DNA from: Caenibacillus caldisaponilyticus
Lineage (GTDB): Bacteria > Bacillota > Bacilli > Bacillales > Sporolactobacillaceae
Length of the DNA: 48,218 bases
NCBI RefSeq assembly: GCF_002003465.1
Contig: NZ_BDDQ01000051.1
Span: 1-48,218 of the forward strand
Direction: 5' to 3'
Positions 1 to 9,760 of the stretch are shown here, in pieces. Made by a program: the position numbers and the translations under genes. The notes beneath the pieces were generated by a model. That model was not told the DNA's origin and ran no database searches. It was given only the letters and a program-made list of their open reading frames with translations. How positions within the stretch are numbered: the stretch's first letter is position 1; each line of letters begins with the position of its first letter.

Positions 1-230
1 ACCAAAAATGGGAAGAACATAAAGAATTCATTAGGCAGAAGCTTTCGGAAAAAGAAACTGGTGAAATCTACGGCAAACGTAAAATTGATGTGGAACCAGT
101 TTTTGGATTTCTGAAGGCTAATTTGCGTTTCACTCGTTTGTCAGTGAGAGGCAAAGAAAAGGTGAAAAATGAATTGGGATTTGCATTCATGGCGGTGAAC
201 TTGAGAAAGATCACCGCCATGAAAAGTTAA
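1..230 (+). CDS. IS1182-like transposase, C-terminal fragment
   Basis: The reading frame is open from base 3 to a TAA at 228-230 and gives about 75 residues; the start lies outside the window. The protein contains the signature KIDVEPVFGFLKA, then SVRGKEKVKNE and a terminal NLRKI. This is the conserved C-terminal part of DDE transposases of the IS1182 type, carrying the catalytic glutamate region (VEPVFG). The stretch is clearly more AT-rich than the adjacent chromosomal genes, as expected for a mobile element. Whether the element is intact cannot be judged. The family is assigned from motif memory, so a related DDE family is possible. Confidence 0.8.
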   Translation, partial: QKWEEHKEFIRQKLSEKETGEIYGKRKIDVEPVFGFLKANLRFTRLSVRGKEKVKNELGFAFMAVNLRKITAMKS

Positions 231-261
231 TCCACCTAAATATAAGGGAAAATAACACCTG

Positions 262-304
262 AAAAAGGTTCCGACCATCAAAAAGCGATAATCGGAACCT
301 TTTT
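262..304. terminator. Bidirectional intrinsic terminator
   Basis: A 13-bp perfect stem (262-274 with 292-304) has A-rich and T-rich flanks on both sides, so it can terminate transcription in either direction. It sits inside the end of the IS, between the transposase on the plus strand and the cyclase/zwf unit on the minus strand. Confidence 0.8.
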
Positions 305-341
305 TACGTTATTTTGGGCTAGTTATGTCCCGGCCCCTTTT

Positions 342-956
342 TCACGATTCTTCCAACAGCAGGATTCTTGCCGGCGCGGCGTCGATGCCCCTCACCTTAA
401 GAGGAGCGGCGACCATGAGGTAGCGGCCGGGGGCGACTTGATCCAATTTCAAGCCTTCGATGACGATGATGCCGCGGTCGAACAGGAGGCGATGCGTCGG
501 GTGTTCCGGCTGGCTCCGTTCGACGCCGAGGCCGTCGATGCCGACGCCTTTAATTCCGATTGATGCGAGATAGCGGGCGGCGGATTCCTTCAAATAAATG
601 AAATTGTAATTAAACGCTTCGTCAAATGAGTTTTTCGTTTTAAAAAGGACGAACTCGCCCGCTTGGATGCCGAGCGGTTCCAAATCTTGCGCGTCGATGC
701 CGTCTTCGACCGCGATGAGGTCAAAGAGCCGAACGGGGGTGACCAAATCTTCGATGGGAATCGTTTCGATCGTCGCCCCGTTCGGGTCCATGTGCAAGGG
801 CGCATCGATGTGCGTGCCGGTGTGCGCGTCGAGAGAAATGCGCGTTTCGGTCACGTGGCCGTTCGTGACCGTCTCAAAGGCAGGCTGTTTTTCGGGTTTG
901 TTTTTGTAGACCGGCATGCCGGTATAAATAGGCAGTGTGACGTCATGAACGATCAT
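342..956 (-). CDS. Cyclase family protein (kynurenine formamidase-like)
   Basis: A 204-aa protein of the metal-dependent cyclase/KynB family (PF04199 type). The metal motif HTGTHIDAPLHM lies near residues 46-57, and the N-terminus (VTLPIYTGMPVYKN) is typical. Family members hydrolyse amide or cyclic substrates such as N-formylkynurenine; the substrate here is unknown. An open frame continues upstream into zwf, but the ATG at 956 has a GGAGG ribosome site nine bases before it, so this start was chosen. It lies 20 bp downstream of zwf and is probably cotranscribed. The stop codon is four bases from the presumed IS end, so the last residues could have been altered by the insertion, although the C-terminus looks normal. 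Confidence 0.85.
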   Translation of the reverse strand: MIVHDVTLPIYTGMPVYKNKPEKQPAFETVTNGHVTETRISLDAHTGTHIDAPLHMDPNGATIETIPIEDLVTPVRLFDLIAVEDGIDAQDLEPLGIQAGEFVLFKTKNSFDEAFNYNFIYLKESAARYLASIGIKGVGIDGLGVERSQPEHPTHRLLFDRGIIVIEGLKLDQVAPGRYLMVAAPLKVRGIDAAPARILLLEES

Positions 957-976
957 TGCGCTCGCCTCCATTCGGA

Positions 977-2461
<1,485 letters not shown>

Positions 2462-2873
2462 GTTCTAGCCTCACTTCTTATCCTGTAGAATTTGTCGCGT
2501 GAACTGTAGATTGGCTAATGCCTATAGAATACAACGACAACTATATAATGTTTCGCGTCAGTTTTCCATTATAATGCTTTCCTTTCCGGTCCACAACCAA
2601 TCGCCGCCGCGCTTTTCCCGGCGGACGGGGAGCGCGTCCCCCCTTTGCCCGGCGTTTCGCGAGAACGGGCTTGCCTGAAAGATGGAGCGAGGCGCCTTTC
2701 GGAAACAGCGGGTTTAGCCTTCAACATTAAATGTTTGCTATTTTTTTCAGCATTTGTTATTGTTACAGTATGTTTGCGTTTGACGACGTTTTCCGTTGCG
2801 CTTGCGGGAAATGCTTTTAGTCATCTAAAACGTCAGAACATAAGTGTATATAAAGGAGACAACAAGATAACAT
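2462..2873. promoter_or_regulatory. Divergent intergenic region, zwf / DEAD-box helicase
   Basis: This 412-bp region separates two divergent genes and holds no supported gene. On the plus strand TTGCTA (2735-2740) and TATTGT (2758-2763) are 17 bp apart and could be a weak sigma-A promoter for the helicase; this would give a long 5' leader, as is common for cold-shock helicase mRNAs. Toward zwf, TATAAT-like hexamers are present near 2543-2575, but I could not pair one convincingly with a -35. Confidence 0.4.
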
Positions 2874-4307
2874 ATGGATTTTAAGCAATTGGGACTCACG
2901 AACGACTTGCTGGAAGCGGTGCGCGCCATGGGGTTTACGGAGCCGACACCGATACAAAGGGAGGCCATTCCATACGTGTTGGATGGCCGGGACGTGATCG
3001 GCCAAGCCCAGACCGGAACGGGAAAAACGGCGGCATTCGGCATCCCGATGGTCGAAAAAGTCGATCCCAACGCCAATCAATGGCCACAAGGCCTGGTGAT
3101 CACGCCGACGCGCGAGCTAGCGGTGCAGGTTTCGGCCGAACTCAATGGCATCGGCAAATTTAAAGGCATACGGGCCGTGGCGGTGTACGGCGGCGAATCG
3201 ATCGACAAACAAATCCGATCGTTCAAACGGCGTCCGCACATCATCACGGCGACCCCGGGGCGGCTGCTCGACCACCTTGAGCGGGGCGGGCTCCATCTCG
3301 ACGCCGTTCGCATCGTCGTTTTGGATGAAGCCGACGAAATGTTAAACATGGGGTTCATCGACGACATAAAAACCATATTAAGCCGGGTTCCCAAAAGCCG
3401 GCAAACGCTCTTGTTTTCCGCAACGATGCCCGATGCGATTCGCAAGCTCGCCGAACGGTTTATGACCGCCCCCGCGGAAGTGAAAATCAAAGCGAAAACC
3501 CTGACCGTCGACAAGATCGATCAACATTTTATCGAACTTAAGGAATGGCAAAAATTGGACGTCTTTACGCGCCTTCTTGATATTCAGCAGCCGGAGCGGG
3601 CGATCGTGTTCGGCCGCACCAAGCGCCGCGTCGACGAACTCGCCACCGCGCTGCGCAAGCTCGGCTATCCGGCCAAAGGGTTGCACGGCGATTTGACGCA
3701 AAATCGTCGGGATCAAGTCATGGATGATTTTAAGAACCATCGCGTCAAAATTCTGGTCGCGACCGACGTCGCCGCGCGCGGATTGGACATCGAGGACGTC
3801 ACCCACGTCTACAATTTTGATCTTCCCCAAGATCCCGAAAGCTATGTGCACCGGATCGGCCGGACGGGGCGCGCCGGCAAAAGGGGAGAGGCCGTCACGT
3901 TTGTGACCCCTCCGGAACGACCGCATCTCTATACCATCGAAAAAGCCATCAAACGCAAAATTGCCCGCATGGCGATCCCGACTCGGGAAGAAGCCTCGGA
4001 AGCGCGACGGCAACGGGCGGTCGAAGCGTTGGTCGCGAAGGCGAACGGGCCGGTCGAAGCCCATTATCATCAGCTCGCCGAGGATTTGCTGCACCGCCAT
4101 GATCCGGTGCAATTGGTCAGTGCGGCTTTAAAAATGATCACACATGAACCCGATATTCGTCCGATCCGCCTGACGGAAGAAAAGCCGCTGCAGGTGAAGC
4201 AAAACATCCCGAAACGGCGGTCGGCGGGGCGCAGGTCGCACGCCGTTCGCGGAAAGGCCGATGAACGTCGCCGCACGCGTCGCGAGAAGGCGTGGAACCG
4301 AAAATAG
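2874..4307 (+). CDS. cshA: DEAD-box ATP-dependent RNA helicase, CshA-like
   Basis: A 477-aa RNA helicase with the full motif set in order: Q motif (GFTEPTPIQ), I AQTGTGKT, Ia PTRELA, Ib TPGRLL, II DEAD, III SAT, then the C-terminal RecA domain with ATDVAARGLD and HRIGRTGRAG. A Lys/Arg-rich tail (last 35 residues) probably binds RNA. In Bacillales CshA works in mRNA turnover, ribosome assembly and cold adaptation. The ATG at 2874 gives the canonical N-terminus DFKQLGLTNDLLEA. The best ribosome site, AAAGGAG at 2852-2858, is 15 bases upstream of it, which is unusually far. A strong terminator follows. CshA rather than CshB is inferred from length and tail. Confidence 0.92.
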   Translation: MDFKQLGLTNDLLEAVRAMGFTEPTPIQREAIPYVLDGRDVIGQAQTGTGKTAAFGIPMVEKVDPNANQWPQGLVITPTRELAVQVSAELNGIGKFKGIRAVAVYGGESIDKQIRSFKRRPHIITATPGRLLDHLERGGLHLDAVRIVVLDEADEMLNMGFIDDIKTILSRVPKSRQTLLFSATMPDAIRKLAERFMTAPAEVKIKAKTLTVDKIDQHFIELKEWQKLDVFTRLLDIQQPERAIVFGRTKRRVDELATALRKLGYPAKGLHGDLTQNRRDQVMDDFKNHRVKILVATDVAARGLDIEDVTHVYNFDLPQDPESYVHRIGRTGRAGKRGEAVTFVTPPERPHLYTIEKAIKRKIARMAIPTREEASEARRQRAVEALVAKANGPVEAHYHQLAEDLLHRHDPVQLVSAALKMITHEPDIRPIRLTEEKPLQVKQNIPKRRSAGRRSHAVRGKADERRRTRREKAWNRK

Positions 4308-4410
4308 GTTTATCCGCAGGGCGCGATGCCGCCTAGATTTCTTCGAAAAGCCCCCTTAATTGGTGCGCGTGGAATGGAAAACGGAACATGCTTATGACTG
4401 TTATGGGCCA

Positions 4411-4457
4411 AAAAAACCCGATCCCGTCGCTCTCGGCGACGAAGGATCGGGTTTTTT
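4411..4457 (+). terminator. Intrinsic terminator after the DEAD-box helicase
   Basis: The arms 4411-4424 and 4444-4457 (AAAAAACCCGATCC and its complement) form a 14-bp stem, extended inside by CGTCGC/GCGACG, with a T6 tract. It is palindromic enough to work on both strands. An 11-bp inverted repeat flanks it at 4358-4368 and 4474-4484. Confidence 0.9.
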
Positions 4458-4580
4458 GCTTCCGCCGGGCGGTGCGCACCAATTGAATGTCAAGATTTTG
4501 GTAAAAATGACTAATCGAAAACGATTGAAATTAAGACAATTCAGTTATACAATATAAATAAAGGCAAGGGGGAATAGCTC

Positions 4581-4802
4581 ATGAAATCAGAACGTTCCCG
4601 TGAATCTATGCCGAATCAATCCTTGGTCTTTGAAGAGAAGCTCGTCCCGATCGATCCGATTTACGCGCAGATGGTGGTCGACGCTATCATGGTAAACGCC
4701 GAAATGGATTATTTGCGCAAGAAAATCGATGAGAGCTTGGATAAAAGGGATATGGTGGCTTTTATGACATTGAGCCAACGGTATCGCGAATTGAATCGAT
4801 AA
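4581..4802 (+). CDS. Small IDEAL-domain protein
   Basis: A 73-aa acidic protein. Residues 43-72 (YLRKKIDESL, then KRDMVAFMTLSQRYREL) match the IDEAL domain, a short helical module known from Bacillales proteins such as YpiB and ComK-related factors. Its molecular role is mostly unknown and probably involves protein interaction. The ATG at 4581 is preceded by GGGGG at a good distance. The gene is monocistronic, bounded by strong terminators on both sides. Confidence 0.8.
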   Translation: MKSERSRESMPNQSLVFEEKLVPIDPIYAQMVVDAIMVNAEMDYLRKKIDESLDKRDMVAFMTLSQRYRELNR

Positions 4803-4806
4803 TACG

Positions 4807-4838
4807 CGCCGGCCCGTTCCGCGGGCGGCGTTTTTTTT
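4807..4838 (+). terminator. Intrinsic terminator after the IDEAL-domain gene
   Basis: A GC-rich hairpin (CGCCGGCCCG, loop TTCC, GCGGGCGGCG) is followed by T8. It starts four bases after the stop codon of the upstream gene. Confidence 0.9.
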
Positions 4839-4885
4839 GGTATTTTTGAAATAAAACACAGACATGCCATCCGAGGGGATGCGGT

Positions 4886-5452
4886 ATGTACGGCGTCATC
4901 GCTTTGTTTGATGAAAGAACCGAAAAGCAAATTCAACGCCTCTGGGATGAACTTTATGATAGGAATTTATCGCATTATTCAAAAACGGTCGAGGACAGAA
5001 GGCCACATATCACCCTCGCCGCTTATCAGAACCTCAAAAAAGCATCGTTTATAAGGCAGATGGACGAATTTTTCAATGCAACAGACCGCATGCCCGTGAT
5101 GTTTGGCGCATTGGGGACTTTTTTGCAATCGAAAACGGTTTTTCTTTCTCCGACGCCAACGAAGGCGTTATTGGATTGGCACCACCGTTATCACGAGCGG
5201 TTTAAACGGTACAACGATAACCCTTCATCCTTGTATCTGCCGGGAAAATGGATCCTGCACTGCACGATCGCCAGCCATTTGACGGAGGAGCAATTTCGCG
5301 GCACTTTCGAATATTGTGCGGAACATTTTCAAACGCTCCATGCCTACATCGAAGAAGTGGCGCTGATCGAGCTGGAGTATGACGGCGATCGGTGCGTGCG
5401 CGCGCCCATCCTTTTCTCCAAAAGGTTGGGAAACGTCCACCATGCCTCATGA
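4886..5452 (+). CDS. 2H phosphoesterase / 2'-5' RNA ligase family protein
   Basis: A 188-aa protein with the two HxT motifs that define the 2H phosphoesterase superfamily: PHITLA near residue 47 and LHCTIA near residue 128. Members cleave or ligate 2'-5' phosphodiester bonds or cyclic phosphates in RNA or nucleotides; the substrate of this stand-alone bacterial member is not predictable. The start ATG at 4886 has GAGGGG upstream. No partner gene is adjacent: the IDEAL gene ends at a terminator just before it and a gene on the opposite strand follows. Confidence 0.85.
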   Translation: MYGVIALFDERTEKQIQRLWDELYDRNLSHYSKTVEDRRPHITLAAYQNLKKASFIRQMDEFFNATDRMPVMFGALGTFLQSKTVFLSPTPTKALLDWHHRYHERFKRYNDNPSSLYLPGKWILHCTIASHLTEEQFRGTFEYCAEHFQTLHAYIEEVALIELEYDGDRCVRAPILFSKRLGNVHHAS

Positions 5453-5624
5453 CATGAATTGGGAGATGCGGATGGCTGGCGGTAAGACGGTTTGATGGTG
5501 CGCCCGAACGCATCCAACCCGGGAGACTTTGCGCGATAAAACTTTTCACTCGTGATCGCGATCCGCCGCCCGCGAAGGACGATCACGGGACAGAAGGGGC
5601 TTGAAAGAGGATTAAGCCCCGCTG

Positions 5625-6569
5625 TCAGCCGTTTCCGTTTCGGCCGGCTGCCGCTTTATTTCCGGTGGCGGGGAGAGAAGACGGCGTTTTTTTGGCCGGC
5701 CACTCGGAGAGAAGCATGCCGCCGAGAATGAGAACGGCTCCGATTTTGCCGGATAAGCTCAATGTTTCTCCGGCCGTGACTCGCGCGGTGGCCGCCGCAA
5801 ACACCGGCTCCATAAGGAAGATGATCGCGACGTGCGCCGGCGGCGTAAAGCGCTGCAGGCTCGTTTGCAAGGAATAGGCGAGCGCGGTCGCAAACAATGC
5901 CGTAAAGAGACAGGCGAACAAGACTTGTCCCTTTTCAAACGGCTGCCAGGAAAACGTGGTCCGCACGCCGTCAAAGAGGGCGCCGCACAAAAAATTGAGC
6001 AGCGAAACCGTGATCAGCTGGACGGCGGTGAGCAATAAACTCGAGTGGTCGCGGGTGACTTTGGCCGTCAAGACGATGTGAAGCCCGAAGGCGAAGGCGC
6101 ACATCAAGGCCAAAGCGTCGCCCCGCTGGATGGCGAAGCCATCCAAATCCGAAAGGAAGTAGAGGCCGAGCGTCGCGATCACCGCGCCGAACCAAGCGGT
6201 TTTTTCGGGCCGGTTTTTCAGGAGCGCCCAGGCGAGAACGGGAACGAGCACGACCGACAAGCCCGTGATGAAGGCCGTTTTTGAACTGGTGGTGTACAGC
6301 AGGGCGAGCGTCTGCGTGCCGTAACCGACGAAGAGGAGGACGCCGAGTGCCAAGCCGTGCCGGATGAGTTGGGTATTGAATGCCTTCGGATTTTTGATGG
6401 CGATGAAGCCGGCCGCGGCCCCAAGCACGACGGCGGCGGCGAGAAAACGCCAGGCGTTGAATGCGAATGGCGGCATGAGGTTGACCGCGTTTTGAACGAC
6501 GATAAATGTCGATCCCCAGATAAACGTGACAAACAATAATCCAAGATCAGACAACCATTTTCTTTTCAT
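5625..6569 (-). CDS. EamA/DMT-family transporter
   Basis: A 314-aa membrane protein with about ten hydrophobic segments in two EamA repeats (first repeat LLFVTFIWGSTFIVVQ, second starting near residue 140). Family members export amino acids, nucleosides or other metabolites; the substrate is unknown. The frame stays open upstream to 6770, but that part is hydrophilic and arginine-rich. The ATG at 6569 gives the normal MKRKW membrane start and has a GAGGTGG ribosome site close before it. The tail after residue 290 is polar. Monocistronic. Confidence 0.85.
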   Translation of the reverse strand: MKRKWLSDLGLLFVTFIWGSTFIVVQNAVNLMPPFAFNAWRFLAAAVVLGAAAGFIAIKNPKAFNTQLIRHGLALGVLLFVGYGTQTLALLYTTSSKTAFITGLSVVLVPVLAWALLKNRPEKTAWFGAVIATLGLYFLSDLDGFAIQRGDALALMCAFAFGLHIVLTAKVTRDHSSLLLTAVQLITVSLLNFLCGALFDGVRTTFSWQPFEKGQVLFACLFTALFATALAYSLQTSLQRFTPPAHVAIIFLMEPVFAAATARVTAGETLSLSGKIGAVLILGGMLLSEWPAKKTPSSLPATGNKAAAGRNGNG

Positions 6570-6903
6570 CTGCCACCTCGATCCACTGTCCCTCTCAATT
6601 TGACCGAGTCTCATGAACGATTCTTTTGGCTCTATCCACATTTTAATGAAAATACGCACATTTGGCCAACCCGAACGGTTTGAGACGCGATGACCTGGCG
6701 CCGAACGCGCGGCCTTGTTTGCCGAAACGGGCCGCCGACGCCGTTCTCCAATCGGTTTGCCTGGGATCAAGCGGGTTGGGGGCGGTCCGGCATGCGGAGC
6801 AAATCGAGCTTAGAGCGGAGAAAAGATTGAATCCCAAAACCGCTGCTCCGATTTGGTTTTTCATCGTCGCCTATGCTATCTTGAAAACAAGGAGGTTATT
6901 GCT
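6570..6903. other. Intergenic region without a recognised gene
   Basis: The 334 bp between the divergent EamA and brxA genes carry no convincing ORF or RNA. It must hold both promoters, but no clear sigma-A pair stands out. The only strong signal is the AAGGAGG ribosome site of brxA at its right end. Confidence 0.5.
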
Positions 6904-7335
6904 ATGTCTACGACCTACGAAGAATACATGCGCGAGATCGTCAGACCGATGCGGGAAGAGTTGACGAACGCGGGTTTTAAGGAATTGCGAACGCCGGAAG
7001 AAGTGGATCGCTATATGGAAACGGCGGAAGGGACGACGCTCGTTTTCGTAAATTCCGTCTGCGGCTGCGCGGCGGGGTTGGCGCGCCCCGCGGCGGTCCA
7101 AGCGCTTGATCACGAGAAAAAGCCGGATCATCTGGTGACGGTCTTTGCTGGTCAAGATCGGGAAGCGACCGCGCGCATGCGCGAGTATTTCGGCGACTAT
7201 GAACCGTCTTCACCGTCCATGGCCCTTTTGAAAGACAAAGAGGTCGTCCATTTCATCCCACGGGAAGAAATCGAAGACGAAGACGTCGAGGCCATCGTCC
7301 GCCGGCTTCATGAGATTTTTGATCAATTTTGTTGA
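6904..7335 (+). CDS. brxA: Bacilliredoxin BrxA (YphP family)
   Basis: A 143-aa thioredoxin-fold protein of the DUF1094 family. The CGC active site is at residues 53-55 (NSVCGCAAG), and the C-terminal FDQFC resembles BrxA/YphP of Bacillus subtilis (FDAHC) more than BrxB. Bacilliredoxins remove bacillithiol from S-bacillithiolated proteins during thiol stress. The ATG at 6904 follows a perfect AAGGAGG. The bacillithiol pathway is represented elsewhere in this window by bshB2 and yojF near 38 kb, which agrees with this role. Monocistronic, ending at a terminator. Confidence 0.93.
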   Translation: MSTTYEEYMREIVRPMREELTNAGFKELRTPEEVDRYMETAEGTTLVFVNSVCGCAAGLARPAAVQALDHEKKPDHLVTVFAGQDREATARMREYFGDYEPSSPSMALLKDKEVVHFIPREEIEDEDVEAIVRRLHEIFDQFC

Positions 7336-7444
7336 ACGGCTTCGCCTGACCTGCATGGCGGTCCGAAATCCGGGGGATCACACGATTATACCGGTATCAC
7401 CGTCATGTACGTTGGCCGCCCGTATGGGGCTTGCCGAACGGTTT

Positions 7445-7477
7445 AAGCGCCAAGCGACGGACTTGGCGCTTTATTTT
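7445..7477 (+). terminator. Intrinsic terminator after brxA
   Basis: A 10-bp stem AAGCGCCAAG / CTTGGCGCTT (7445-7454, 7462-7471) is followed by TATTTTC. Confidence 0.8.
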
Positions 7478-7562
7478 CTATGGCTGCCTTTCGCGGATAG
7501 AATCGCTGCGGAAAATCTGTTAAGATTAATAGCGATTAGCGGCAAGCGCTAGGAGGGATAAA

Positions 7563-8486
7563 ATGGCTCAAGATTATCGCATACTCCTTTATTATAAATA
7601 CGTCACCATCGACGATCCCGAGACGTTTACGAAGGAGCACCGCGCCTTTTGTCAGGAACTGGGCGTGAAAGGGCGGATTTTGATTTCATCGGAAGGGCTG
7701 AACGGAACCATCTCCGGCACGGTGGAGCAAACCGACCGTTATATGAAAGCGCTGCGGGAGGATCCGCGCTTCCACGACATCGAGTTTAAGATCGACGAAG
7801 CCGACGGCCATGCTTTTAAAAAGCTTTCCGTCCGCCACCGCAAAGAAATCGTCGCTCTGAAACTCGAGGAAGATGTCAACCCGAATGAAGTGACCGGCCG
7901 TTACCTCGAACCGAAGGAATTCTATGAAGCGTTGCAGGAGGACGACGTCATCGTCATCGATGCGCGCAATGATTACGAAACGCAAATCGGCCATTTCCGC
8001 GGCGCGATTTTGCCCGATATCCGTTCGTTCAGGGAGCTGCCCGAATGGGTCGACAAGCATTTGGCCGACAAAAAGGACAAAAAAATTCTCACCTATTGCA
8101 CCGGCGGCATCCGTTGCGAGAAGTTCACCGCCTATTTAATCAAGAAAGGGTTTAAAGACGTCAATCAATTGCACGGCGGCATCATTCGGTACGGCAAAGA
8201 CCCTGAAGTCCGCGGCCGCCTTTTCGACGGCAAATGTTACGTGTTCGACAACCGCATCCGCGTGCGGGTCAACCGGACGGAGGAAGACGTCGTCGTCGGA
8301 CGCTGCTACCATTGCGGCAAACCGGAGGATCGTCTCGTCAACTGCGCCAATCCCGAGTGCCATCGCCAGTACATCTCGTGCGAAGCGTGCGAAAGAAAAT
8401 ATCAACGTTCTTGTTCCAAGGCGTGCCGGGAGCATCCGCGCAACGAATACGTCAGGACGGAAGATCCGGTTTTGTCGACGCGCTGA
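7563..8486 (+). CDS. trhO: tRNA uridine(34) hydroxylase TrhO (rhodanese family)
   Basis: A 307-aa protein with an N-terminal acylphosphatase-like domain (about 1-95), a rhodanese domain (about 115-215) with active-site CTGGIRCEK (Cys179), and a C-terminal cysteine-rich zinc-type region (CYHCG, CANPEC, SCEAC). TrhO/YceA proteins hydroxylate U34 of certain tRNAs with O2 on the way to mo5U-type wobble modifications. The ATG at 7563 has AGGAGG before it. The acyl-CoA dehydrogenase gene follows after 46 bp, possibly cotranscribed. Confidence 0.93.
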   Translation: MAQDYRILLYYKYVTIDDPETFTKEHRAFCQELGVKGRILISSEGLNGTISGTVEQTDRYMKALREDPRFHDIEFKIDEADGHAFKKLSVRHRKEIVALKLEEDVNPNEVTGRYLEPKEFYEALQEDDVIVIDARNDYETQIGHFRGAILPDIRSFRELPEWVDKHLADKKDKKILTYCTGGIRCEKFTAYLIKKGFKDVNQLHGGIIRYGKDPEVRGRLFDGKCYVFDNRIRVRVNRTEEDVVVGRCYHCGKPEDRLVNCANPECHRQYISCEACERKYQRSCSKACREHPRNEYVRTEDPVLSTR

Positions 8487-8532
8487 TCCGTCGCGGGAGA
8501 AGAACGAGAGCGTCCGGGGGGAGAAATGAACG

Positions 8533-9684
8533 ATGAACCATCCGTTTATCCGCAACGAGCGGGAAGAGCGGCTTTTCGCATTAGCCGACGGGCTGGCCAA
8601 CCGCATGAAAAAACAAGCGGCGCAATATGACCAAACGGGGGATTTTCCCTTTCAACACTATGAGTGGTTAAAAGAGTCCGGGTATACCGCTCTTTCCGTG
8701 CCCAAGGAGTACGGCGGCGAGGCATTGACGCTCACCGAGCTCGTGCTCATTCAGGAAACGCTGGCACAAGGCGATCCGGCGACGGCGTTCGGCGTCGGCT
8801 GGCATCTCGGCATTCTGATGGATCTTTCCGTCCGCCGCGAATGGCCGGAGGCGATTTTTAAAAAAGTTTGTGAAGCCGTCGTCCAAAAGGGCGAGCTGAT
8901 TAACCGGGCGATGACCGAACCGGCGACCGGCAGCCCGACCCGCGGCGGCAAGCCCGTGACGACGGCGCGGCGAAGCGGAGATGAATGGGTGTTGAACGGC
9001 CGCAAGACGTTTACAACGCTCTCGCCCATCGCCGACCGCTTTATCGTCTCGGCCACCATCGCGAACACGGACGAAGTGGCTGGTTTTCTCGTCGATCGCC
9101 GGGCGCCCGGCCTCTCGTTTGATAAGACGTGGGATACGCTGGCTATGAGAGCAACAAGAAGCGACGATCTGGTTTTGGAAGAGGTTCACCTTCCCGCGGA
9201 CGCCAAGGTCGAAACGTTCGGAAAGGGGAGTGAACTTCCGCCCGCTTGGTTGTTGCATATCCCGGCCTGTTATCTCGGCATCGCGCTTTCGGCGCGGCAC
9301 GACGTCATCCGCTTTGCCGAAAGCTATCAGCCAAACAGCTTGGGCCATCCGATCAAAGACGTCCCCCGCGTGCGCGATTACGTCGGGGAAATCGAACTGG
9401 AGTTGATCAAAGCGCGCCACACCCTTTACAGCGTCGCGCGATGGTGGGACGAAGCGGAAGACCGCCGTTCCGAAATGGGACCGGAGCTGGCGGCGGCGAA
9501 AACGATCGTCCTCGAAGCCGTCCATCGCGTCGTCGCCCGTGCCATGCGCATCGTGGGCGGGCAAAGCTTGTATAAAGCGCTTCCGTTTGAACGTTATTAC
9601 CGGGATGTCGTGGCCGGTCTTTTCAATCCGCCCACGGACGACAGCGTCCTCACCATGCTCGCCGCCCGCGCGTTCGGCGACTGA
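8533..9684 (+). CDS. Acyl-CoA dehydrogenase family flavoprotein
   Basis: A 383-aa protein with the acyl-CoA dehydrogenase layout: helical N-domain (ESGYTALSVPKEYGGE), middle beta domain (MTEPATGSPTRGG, WVLNGRKTF) and C-terminal helical domain ending PPTDDSVLTML. It resembles the YdbM-type Bacillus proteins; these oxidise acyl-CoA thioesters with FAD, but the substrate here is unknown and the catalytic base cannot be assigned by eye. Several tandem starts occur (atgaacgatg); the ATG at 8533 has GGGGGAG at proper spacing. It ends convergent with tgl. Confidence 0.9.
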   Translation: MNHPFIRNEREERLFALADGLANRMKKQAAQYDQTGDFPFQHYEWLKESGYTALSVPKEYGGEALTLTELVLIQETLAQGDPATAFGVGWHLGILMDLSVRREWPEAIFKKVCEAVVQKGELINRAMTEPATGSPTRGGKPVTTARRSGDEWVLNGRKTFTTLSPIADRFIVSATIANTDEVAGFLVDRRAPGLSFDKTWDTLAMRATRSDDLVLEEVHLPADAKVETFGKGSELPPAWLLHIPACYLGIALSARHDVIRFAESYQPNSLGHPIKDVPRVRDYVGEIELELIKARHTLYSVARWWDEAEDRRSEMGPELAAAKTIVLEAVHRVVARAMRIVGGQSLYKALPFERYYRDVVAGLFNPPTDDSVLTMLAARAFGD

Positions 9685-9735
9685 GCGGGGCGGGGAAAAA
9701 CGCAACGTCGGCCATCTACAAGAAAGGTCGACATA

Positions 9736-9757
9736 TAAAACGGCATGGATGGCCGTC
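9736..9757 (-). terminator. Possible weak terminator after tgl
   Basis: On the minus strand a short ACGGC/GCCGT stem is followed by TTTTATAT directly after the tgl stop codon. Only five base pairs, so support is weak. Confidence 0.35.
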
Positions 9758-9760
9758 GGG

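Larger units (their letters stand above)
1..338 (+). mobile_element. Right end of an IS1182-like insertion sequence
   Basis: The transposase 3' end is followed by a hairpin and then by a GC-rich terminus, about 308-338, reading on the minus strand AGGGGCCGGGACATAACTAG. That resembles IS1182-type terminal inverted repeats as I remember them. The AT-rich composition stops abruptly at about 338, four bases before the stop codon of the cyclase gene. The left end is outside the window, so neither the inverted repeat pair nor a target duplication can be confirmed. The exact boundary is inferred. Confidence 0.55.

Noticed and set aside
2645-2884. 79-aa ORF in the helicase leader with a hydrophobic stretch
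   Set aside because: No ribosome site, and it reads through the helicase ribosome site and start; best seen as leader sequence.
4360-4557. 65-aa plus-strand ORF after the DEAD-box helicase gene
   Set aside because: It runs through the strong terminator at 4411-4457 and has no ribosome site.
5596-5620. GGGGCTT/AAGCCCC hairpin next to the EamA gene end
   Set aside because: A seven-bp stem exists, but no T tract follows on the minus strand, so it is not called as a terminator.
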